Below, in pieces: positions 58,306 through 64,000 of a stretch of DNA of 64,000 nucleotides (positions are counted from its first letter, which is position 1; the number at the start of each line of letters is the position of its first letter). The translations under genes were made by a program, and so were the position numbers. The notes below the pieces were generated by a model. It saw nothing but the letters and a program-made list of their open reading frames with translations. It was not told the DNA's origin and did no database searches. Origin of the DNA: Anaerolineae bacterium. GTDB lineage: Bacteria; Chloroflexota; Anaerolineae; 4572-78; J111. The stretch spans positions 310,001 through 374,000 of the forward strand of contig JAJVIM010000004.1 of assembly GCA_022071955.1 (NCBI GenBank), read 5' to 3'.

Positions 58306-59553
58306 ATGCCCTCAACCCTGGCCAGACTCAATTTAAATGTGGCCCGCAGCCTGTCGGCGGTGTCGCTGCACAAAGTGGTGCAGGTGGCCGGGCTGGCGGC
58401 AACGGTGGCGCTGCTGCCGCGCCTGTTTGGCCCGGAAGATTACGGCCGCTTCGCCTTTGTGCTGTCGCTGAGTTACCTGGGGCAAATTCTGGGCGATTTT
58501 GGCACGCTCGATGTGCTGGGCAGGTTTGTGCCGGGCCTGTCTGCCGCCGAAGCCGGCCAACTGTACACCCGTCACCTGGCGTTCAAGCTGCTGGTGGGGG
58601 CGGCATGCAGTGTAATTTCGATGATCGCCGGGATGCTGCTGGCCAACTGGTTGCGGCTCGAATGGGCGGCGCTGCTGGGCATGGGCGTCTTTTTGCACAT
58701 TTTGGGCTGGGTGCCCTACCAGTTTGCGCTCGGTTTGAACCGCATCGGCCTGTGGATGTCTGAGCAGGCGTGGCGGCAGTGGGCGCTGCTGCTGTTGCTG
58801 CTGGCGTTGCTGCCGCCGCTGAGGCTAACCGGCGCGCTGCTGGCGCTGCTGGCCATGGAAATTATTTTTTTGGGGTTGGGCCTGTGGGGGGTGCGCGCCT
58901 ACTGGCAGCCGGCCCAGTTTCGGTTCGACTGGCCTTTTTTGCGGCCGTACATCAATTTTGGGGCCGGCTTTTTTCTGGCCAATTTAACGGCCGTGGCCCT
59001 GTACCGCTCCGGCCCGCTGCTCATCGAAGTGCTGACCGGCGACTCGGTGCAGACCGGCTATTTTAATTTGGCGCTGGGGTTGTTTATGCTGGCTTACGTC
59101 ACGATTGGCCAGTTTGCCCAGAGCCTCATCCCCGGCCTCAGCGGATTGCGGCAGAGCGGCCAATCCGGCGCGGCGCGCCGCTGGCTGGCCAATTTTGTTA
59201 AAGTGGGCTGGGGGCTGGGCGTGGTGGGGCTGGCGCTGGTGTGGCTCGCCGCCGATTGGGCCACGCCGCTGGTGTTTGGCCCAAAATTTACCGGCGCGGC
59301 GGCAGCCTTCAAATGGATCAGTTTGGGTTTTCCGCTGGCGGTGCTGCTGTGGGCCGCCGGCGTAGCCGCGACGGTGCTGGGCCGGGGCCGGCTCAAGTTT
59401 GCCGCGTCGCTGGCCGGGTTGGTGGTGTTTGTTGGCCTGCTGGCGGCGCTGGCGGATTTTGGCGCAGTAGGCGCGGCTATCGCGCTGGTGGCGGCGCTGG
59501 CGGTGAATACACTGGCGCTGGCCTGGGGGTTGTGGCGGCGCGCCGATGGCTGA
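58306..59553 (+). CDS. Polysaccharide flippase (Wzx/MATE-like)
   Basis: A 415-residue membrane protein with 12 predicted helices of the MOP/Wzx superfamily: VALLPRLFGPEDYGRFAFVLSLSYLGQILGDFGTLDVLGRF near the start is the typical opening of O-antigen or teichoic-type flippases. It probably moves lipid-linked oligosaccharide made by the upstream GT2/GT-C enzymes across the membrane. ATG 58306 lies 12 bases after the DinB stop; the in-frame TTG at 58300 is less likely. It overlaps the next gene by eight bases. Confidence 0.9.
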   Translation: MPSTLARLNLNVARSLSAVSLHKVVQVAGLAATVALLPRLFGPEDYGRFAFVLSLSYLGQILGDFGTLDVLGRFVPGLSAAEAGQLYTRHLAFKLLVGAACSVISMIAGMLLANWLRLEWAALLGMGVFLHILGWVPYQFALGLNRIGLWMSEQAWRQWALLLLLLALLPPLRLTGALLALLAMEIIFLGLGLWGVRAYWQPAQFRFDWPFLRPYINFGAGFFLANLTAVALYRSGPLLIEVLTGDSVQTGYFNLALGLFMLAYVTIGQFAQSLIPGLSGLRQSGQSGAARRWLANFVKVGWGLGVVGLALVWLAADWATPLVFGPKFTGAAAAFKWISLGFPLAVLLWAAGVAATVLGRGRLKFAASLAGLVVFVGLLAALADFGAVGAAIALVAALAVNTLALAWGLWRRADG

Positions 59554-60364
59554 TGGCTTTGTGCTGATCCCCGCCGGCGAATTTATCTACGGCCCGGAAA
59601 TCACCTACGAGCGGCTGGAACTGGCTCCGCCGCCGCGCCCGCGCCAAACCATGTGGCTGGAGCAATTTTGGCTGGCCAAATATCCGGTCACGTACCGCCA
59701 GTGGCGCGAGTTTGTGACGGATACCGGCCATCACTGGCCGGGGTGCTGGTGGCGCATCCGGCGCGGGCCGGCCGGCTGGCTGCGCCGCTTTTCCCTCTGC
59801 GCCGCGTACCCGCCGGAAATGGCCAATTACCCGATGGTCGATGTAACCCTGGCCGATGCGCTGGCCTATTGCGACTGGTTGGGGGAGCGGCTGGGCGTAA
59901 CCGTGTCGCTGCCCAGCGAATTTCAGTGGGAAAAAGCGGCCCGCGGCATCGATGGCCGCACCTTTCCGTGGGGCGAGGCGTTGCCCCGGCCGGAACTGGC
60001 CGGCCTGCCGGCGACGCATTCGCCGGGGCTGGCGTACTACTGGCGCAATCTCCTGCTCCCGCCCCAACCCGAGCTGGCCCGCAGCGGCTGGTACTGGCGC
60101 GTCGGCGCGCCGCTGCCAGTGGGCGCTGTCCCGCAAAATGTGTCGCCGTTTGGCGCGGTAGATATGGCCGGTAACATCTGGGAGTGGACCATCAGCCTGT
60201 ATAATGAAGCCGACCCGCGTTTTCACGTGGTCAAAGGCGGTTCGTGGGGCTACAGCCCGCCGCACACCGCCGGCAACTGTCGCAGCGCTTGCAGTATTAC
60301 TATTCCCAGTGTAGATTACCACGCACAGGGCACGGGGTTTAGGCCAATTATCAATGAACAATGA
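59546..60364 (+). CDS. SUMF1/FGE-fold protein, probably non-FGE
   Basis: A 272-residue formylglycine-generating-enzyme-fold protein: FVLIPAGEFIYGPE at the start, FWLAKYPVTYRQWREFV, YPMVDVTLADALAYCDWLGERLGVTVSLPSEFQWEKAARGIDGRTFPWGE, GAVDMAGNIWEWT and VVKGGSWGY. The first copper-binding Cys of true FGE (after GGS) is replaced by Tyr in GGSWGY, and only later cysteines (GNCRSACS) occur, so sulfatase activation is unlikely. It starts inside the flippase gene. Its stop lies at the edge of a repeat element. Confidence 0.88.
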   Translation: MADGFVLIPAGEFIYGPEITYERLELAPPPRPRQTMWLEQFWLAKYPVTYRQWREFVTDTGHHWPGCWWRIRRGPAGWLRRFSLCAAYPPEMANYPMVDVTLADALAYCDWLGERLGVTVSLPSEFQWEKAARGIDGRTFPWGEALPRPELAGLPATHSPGLAYYWRNLLLPPQPELARSGWYWRVGAPLPVGAVPQNVSPFGAVDMAGNIWEWTISLYNEADPRFHVVKGGSWGYSPPHTAGNCRSACSITIPSVDYHAQGTGFRPIINEQ

Positions 60365-60577
60365 CGAATTACGAATGATGAATTATCAAAAATTTTGTAG
60401 GGGTCAGGATGATGTTGAACACAATGTAATCGTCATTCCCGCACGCTTTTAGCGGGAATCTACGTTTACCGCCTATTATGGATGCCCGATAACTACATTC
60501 GGGCATGACGCTACTGTTCAAAATGTTCTTGACCATTATAAATTATCAAAAATTTGGTCATTCGTAATTCGTCATTG
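60359..60577. mobile_element. MITE-like element with 20-bp terminal inverted repeats
   Basis: Perfect 20-bp ends (CAATGACGAATTACGAATGA and its exact complement) flank 179 bases containing a duplicated 15-base motif (aattatcaaaaattt at 60381 and 60541) and two palindromes (about 60434-60464, CATTCCCGC / GCGGGAAT; about 60484-60507, GCCCGA / TCGGGC). No coding capacity. The ends are themselves built of the 7-bp units seen elsewhere. Confidence 0.65.
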
Positions 60578-60596
60578 AGTTTCGGGGGGCTTGGCA

Positions 60597-62099
60597 ATGA
60601 CCGACATTTTTCTGATCAACTTTAGAAATGAGCGGGATATGTACCCGCCATTTGGCATTATGTACGTGGCCGATGCGCTGATGCAGCAGGGCTACCGCGT
60701 TGAACTGTGGCACGAGACCGCAGCCGGGCTGGAGGCGTTTGTGCGCCGGGTTGAAGCCGCCCGCCCGCTGTGGGTTGGCTTCAGCACCATCACCGGGCCG
60801 CAGCTCGCCCCCACCATCGAGGCCACCCGCCGCGTGCAGGCGCTCGGCATCCCCACGGTGTGGGGCGGCGTTCACGCCACCATTATGCCCCAAGAAGTGC
60901 TCGCCGAAGAGGCCATCGATTTTGTGGTGGTCAACGAAGGCGAAGTGACCGCGCAGGAGTTCACCTATCAGCTTAAAAACGGGCAAAACTGGGCCAAAGT
61001 GATGGGGCTGGCCTGGAAGGAAGAATCCGGGCGGGCGGTGGTCAATATGGAACGCCCCTTCATTCAAAATCTCGATGACTTTTACCCGCGCTGGGATTTG
61101 CTGCCCGATGTGAGCGCCTACCTGCTGCAATCCGGCCCATTTGACCGGGCCATTCCGGTGTACATCAGCCGCGGCTGCCCGTTTCGGTGCGGCTTTTGCT
61201 ACAACGAGGTGGTGATGAAGCGCACCTGGCGGCAGCACAGCGACGACTTTATCATTAATCAGATTGAGTGGCTCAAGCGCGAACACGGTATCAACGCTGT
61301 GGATTACGCCGATGATTACCTGTTTGGCCGGCCCCGGCCGATGAAGCGGCTGGTTGAAAAAGTGAACACGCCCTGGAGCGGGCAGGTGCGGGTGCAATTG
61401 CTCAGCCCGGAATTTGTGCAGTGGATGGCCGACACCGGCTGCCAGTGGGTCAACATCGGCGCGGAGAGCGGCAGTCAAAAAGTGCTCGACGCGATGAACA
61501 AGGACCAAAAGGCGGAGATGATCGAGTGGGGCGTGAAAAATCTGGCCGATTTTGCGCCGCACATCGAGGCCAATCTCAGTTTTATTTTTGGCTTGCCCGC
61601 CGAAGACAAAACCGAGCGGCAAATCACCATCGAGTTAATTGACCGGCTGGCGCGGATCAACCGCAACGCCCGCTGCTCCATCGCCATTTACATGCCGTAT
61701 CCCGGCACACCGCTGTGGCCCGACGCACTGGCGCGGGGCTACGTGCCGCCGGATTCGCAGGCGGGCTGGGCCGAATTCGATTTGAACCGGGGCAACACCC
61801 CCTGGGTCAGCGAGTCCGAAGCCAGCGCCATGTGCGACATCAGCGATATTTTGTACGTGGGCCGCAGCCGGGGCCACTGGCTGCTGTCGCCGTATTACGC
61901 GCTGCTGCGCTGGCGCTGGCTCAACCAGAAGTTCGATTTCTATTGGGAAGGTAAACTCAAACAGACCGGCGGGCAAGTCATCGACCGGGTGGGGCCGCTG
62001 CGGGCGCTCCGCGAGCGGTACGGCCACAAATTGGTGCAGTACAACGCCAACACCCACAAAAGCCGTATCGAAAGCCACCTGCCGGCAGCAGGATCATAA
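60597..62099 (+). CDS. B12-binding-domain radical SAM protein (second)
   Basis: A 500-residue protein. A B12-binding-like domain (1-140; PPFGIMYVADALMQQGYRVELW, VWGGVHATIMPQEVLAEEAIDFVVVNEGE) is followed by the radical SAM core with SRGCPFRCGFCYNE (Cys194, Cys198, Cys201), WVNIGAESGSQKVLDAMNK and FIFGLPAEDKTER. The remainder is typical of BchE/hopanoid-like B12 radical SAM enzymes. ATG 60597 follows a GGGGG stretch. It abuts the next gene with no gap (TAA-ATG). Substrate unknown, but the glycan cluster setting suggests a surface lipid or sugar. Confidence 0.9.
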   Translation: MTDIFLINFRNERDMYPPFGIMYVADALMQQGYRVELWHETAAGLEAFVRRVEAARPLWVGFSTITGPQLAPTIEATRRVQALGIPTVWGGVHATIMPQEVLAEEAIDFVVVNEGEVTAQEFTYQLKNGQNWAKVMGLAWKEESGRAVVNMERPFIQNLDDFYPRWDLLPDVSAYLLQSGPFDRAIPVYISRGCPFRCGFCYNEVVMKRTWRQHSDDFIINQIEWLKREHGINAVDYADDYLFGRPRPMKRLVEKVNTPWSGQVRVQLLSPEFVQWMADTGCQWVNIGAESGSQKVLDAMNKDQKAEMIEWGVKNLADFAPHIEANLSFIFGLPAEDKTERQITIELIDRLARINRNARCSIAIYMPYPGTPLWPDALARGYVPPDSQAGWAEFDLNRGNTPWVSESEASAMCDISDILYVGRSRGHWLLSPYYALLRWRWLNQKFDFYWEGKLKQTGGQVIDRVGPLRALRERYGHKLVQYNANTHKSRIESHLPAAGS

Positions 62100-62588
62100 A
62101 TGATCACCACCAGAACCGCCACACCGGCCGATATACCGGCCATTACCAGCATTTACAACGACGCGGTGCTAACCACCAACGCCACGTTTGATACCCAGCC
62201 GCGCACCCTGGCCGAACAGGAGGTTTGGCTGGCGGCGCACGGAACCGAATACCCGGTGCTGGTGGCCGAAGTTGACGGCGCGGTGGCCGGCTGGGCCTCA
62301 CTGAGCCGCTGGTCGCCCAAGCTGGCCTACAGCGGCACAACTGAAATATCGCTGTATGTTCACGGTGATTACCGGGGGCGGGGGGTCGGCAAGGCGCTGA
62401 TGGCCGCCATTTTGGCGGCGGGGCAGTCGGCCGGTTTTCACACGGTGCTGGCCCGCATCGTTGAGGGCAATGACGTGAGCGTGCGGCTGCACGAGGCGTT
62501 TGGGTTTGAATTGGTGGGGGTTATGCGCGAAGTAGGCTACAAATTTGGCCGCTGGCTGGATGTTTTGTTGATGCAGAAGCTGTTTTAG
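62100..62588 (+). CDS. GNAT acetyltransferase (phosphinothricin/MddA type)
   Basis: A 162-residue GNAT related to phosphinothricin or methionine-derivative N-acetyltransferases: TRTATPADIPAITSIYNDAVLTTNATFDTQPRTL at the start, AGWASLSRWSPKLAYSGTTEISLYVH, the acetyl-CoA loop YRGRGVGKALMAA and the C-terminal HEAFGFELVGVMREVGYKFGRWLDVLLMQK. It directly follows the radical SAM gene (stop TAA, then ATG) and is translated with it. Confidence 0.93.
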   Translation: MITTRTATPADIPAITSIYNDAVLTTNATFDTQPRTLAEQEVWLAAHGTEYPVLVAEVDGAVAGWASLSRWSPKLAYSGTTEISLYVHGDYRGRGVGKALMAAILAAGQSAGFHTVLARIVEGNDVSVRLHEAFGFELVGVMREVGYKFGRWLDVLLMQKLF

Positions 62589-62613
62589 CCGGATGCGCCA
62601 ACTCTGTGAGCGG

Positions 62614-62964
62614 CTACGCCGCCGACACGTAAACAATAATGAACAGCACCACCACCAGGGTTAAGGCCAGGCTGAACCAGCCGAGATCAACGTTAGCCCA
62701 ATCCGGTTCCGGGGTGGAACCGTGATCGGCCCGGTTTTGGCGGGCGGCCAGCAGCAGTTCGCCGGGGCTGTCGGGCACCCAGCTATGCCCGTTGTGCCGG
62801 TACCACTGCCCGGATTTGTGGCCAAACATCCAGTAGTACCCGTCGTCGGCCACATCGATCATCGTTTTAAGCGTTTCCTCAAACGCGGCCTGATCAAGCT
62901 CACCGGCTTCGACTTTATTTTTCAGGCTGCGGACAGTTTCCTCTACCTTTAAAAAATCAATCAT
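62614..62964 (-). CDS. Small membrane protein downstream of PP2C
   Basis: A 116-residue protein. The N-terminal half is soluble and acidic (KNKVEAGELDQAAFEETLKTMIDVADDGYYWMFGHKSGQWYRHNGHSWVPDSPGE), the middle carrying the W-x-Y-x-x-N-x-x-W pattern seen in small sensor-like domains. One transmembrane helix closes the C-terminus (about 96-114). ATG 62964 lies eight bases after the phosphatase stop, so it is co-transcribed. The frame is open to 62985. A link to Ser/Thr phosphosignalling is inferred from position only. Confidence 0.75.
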   Translation of the reverse strand: MIDFLKVEETVRSLKNKVEAGELDQAAFEETLKTMIDVADDGYYWMFGHKSGQWYRHNGHSWVPDSPGELLLAARQNRADHGSTPEPDWANVDLGWFSLALTLVVVLFIIVYVSAA

Positions 62965-62972
62965 AGCCAGTA

Positions 62973-63920
62973 TTAATCTACCCAACTGCCGCTTTCTGGC
63001 AGGGTATCCGGTTTATTAAATCTGGGATTGACCGCGGGCAGCGAAGGGTGCGTATCGTCATCGGCCACAGAGCTGGCCGACGGCGATTGCGGTTCGGAGC
63101 CGTAGCCATCTTCCGGGGCTTCCTTGTCAGAAACCTTGATGACAATGGCGGTGATATTATCCGGCCCACCGATGCGATTGGCCAGGTCAACCAGGGTTTC
63201 AATGGCTATCCGCGGGTTTTCACTGCCGCCGAGCACCTCTTTGATGACCTGGTCGCCAACTTCGCCCCACAACCCGTCGCTGCACAAAATCACTACATCG
63301 CCCAGTTGCAGTTTTTCCTGCACAATGTGGATGTCAACATCGCTGCCCTGGCCCAGAGCCTGATACAGCACGTTGCGCCGGGGGTGGCTCAGCGCCTCTT
63401 CCTCGGTGATTTTGCCCATTTCCACCAGCCGGGACACCAGCGAGTGATCGCGGCTGAGCCGGTGCAACTCATCATCGCGCAGCAAATACGCCCGCGAGTC
63501 GCCCACATTCATCGCCACCAGCATATCGTTGTGCAAAACCGCAGCTACTACGGTTGTGCCGCCGCCCTGAGTGGCGTCCATCACTTCCAGGTTGGCTTTT
63601 TCAATGGCCTGCGCCAGTGCGGCGATCACGCCGCTTTCCGGTTGGTTTTCGTCAATGTCGATGATGCCGGCGTAATATTCGGCGTTGACAATTTCAATGG
63701 TGATGGCCGAAGCGATCTCGCCTTTTTGGTGGCCGCCCATTCCGTCGGCCAGTACGTACAGATGACCCCTGGCGGCCCGGGTGGAGACATCGGTATCTGA
63801 CGGGAGTTTGTACGCATCTTCGTTATGGTCTCGCACCATCCCGGTATCGGTCAGGCCGGCGTAGTGATAGTACAACGCCGGTTTGGCGTTGGCTGGAGAA
63901 TCTGGGCTATGTGCAGACAA
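62973..63920 (-). CDS. PP2C-family protein serine/threonine phosphatase
   Basis: A 315-residue PPM phosphatase with all metal-binding motifs: VRDHNEDAYKL (Asp), VLADGMGGHQKGEIAS, VGDSRAYLL, LCSDGLWGEV and GGPDNITAIVIKV. The domain covers about residues 12-255; a Pro/Ser-rich tail follows. It dephosphorylates Ser/Thr-phosphorylated proteins and could oppose a Pknb-like kinase signalling through FHA proteins such as the one at 8420-9598. It starts at TTG 63920 behind GAGGAGG. Confidence 0.95.
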   Translation of the reverse strand: MSAHSPDSPANAKPALYYHYAGLTDTGMVRDHNEDAYKLPSDTDVSTRAARGHLYVLADGMGGHQKGEIASAITIEIVNAEYYAGIIDIDENQPESGVIAALAQAIEKANLEVMDATQGGGTTVVAAVLHNDMLVAMNVGDSRAYLLRDDELHRLSRDHSLVSRLVEMGKITEEEALSHPRRNVLYQALGQGSDVDIHIVQEKLQLGDVVILCSDGLWGEVGDQVIKEVLGGSENPRIAIETLVDLANRIGGPDNITAIVIKVSDKEAPEDGYGSEPQSPSASSVADDDTHPSLPAVNPRFNKPDTLPESGSWVD

Positions 63921-63970
63921 AGTTTTGCTGCCTCCTCGTTCAAGTTGGATGTACTGAGGCTACCAGACCT

Positions 63971-63999
63971 ATTATAATGCGTTTTACGGGAATCTCCAA
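63971..63999 (-). promoter_or_regulatory. Promoter of the PP2C operon
   Basis: On the minus strand TTGGAG (63994-63999) and TATAAT (63971-63976) are 17 bases apart, 50 bases before the TTG start. Confidence 0.65.
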
Positions 64000-64000
64000 C

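Overview
The window is a GC-rich bacterial chromosome segment, most likely from an Anaerolineae-like member of the Chloroflexota. This is inferred from several features together: Pro/Thr-rich 'PTxTP' linkers on membrane proteins, a Gram-positive type LexA operator (GAAC-N4-GTTC), a MoxR/DUF58/VWA/BatD 'Bat' operon, many GT-C glycosyltransferases and B12-binding radical SAM proteins, and numerous 7-bp-period intergenic repeats. No rRNA, tRNA, CRISPR array, prophage or intact insertion sequence was seen.

Layout. 1-6.9 kb: a CoA-transferase; a canonical lexA; then an SOS-promoter operon encoding a LexA paralogue that has lost its self-cleavage residues, a soluble FtsK/SpoIIIE-type ATPase and three small proteins; then a GNAT acetyltransferase and a DCC-family thiol oxidoreductase whose two CxxC cysteine codons are both UGA, with a SECIS-like hairpin just downstream (probable selenoprotein). 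6.9-21.3 kb: membrane protein, double-FHA protein, S4 protein, exonuclease III, MsrA, SMP-30 lactonase, hemolysin III, phosphodiesterase, DUF2585 protein, AEC transporter, AroE-like dehydrogenase, DEAD-box helicase, and a translationally coupled GHKL ATPase/SGNH hydrolase pair. 21.6-28.9 kb: ferredoxin-type protein, two-component system, B12 radical SAM protein and two small conserved proteins.

29.2-37.6 kb is a continuous eight-gene Bat/MoxR operon. 37.7-47.8 kb (minus strand) carries aspS, a four-gene cluster (glycosidase-like secreted protein, two large GT-C-like membrane proteins and a small EmrE-like protein), and recA with an SOS-like operator. 47.9-49.9 kb is a small accessory patch: a DUF420-like protein, a truncated ABC ATPase, a DUF1801 protein under an SOS-like promoter, and a 23-residue RiPP-leader-like peptide with its own promoter, ribosome binding site and terminator. 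49.9-62.6 kb is a glycan/cell-surface cluster: nucleotidyltransferase-fold protein, two GT2 enzymes, a GT-C protein, DUF5693, DinB, a flippase, an SUMF1-fold protein, a second B12 radical SAM protein and a GNAT. The window ends with a PP2C phosphatase and a small membrane protein.

Most notable: (i) the double-UGA DCC protein; (ii) a damage-inducible operon headed by an apparently non-cleavable LexA; (iii) a shared SOS-box layout in the lexA, lexA-like, recA and DUF1801 promoters; (iv) heptamer repeat arrays that repeatedly supply stop codons to adjacent genes and have entered one reading frame; (v) the orphan leader-like micropeptide next to a PF14907-type nucleotidyltransferase.
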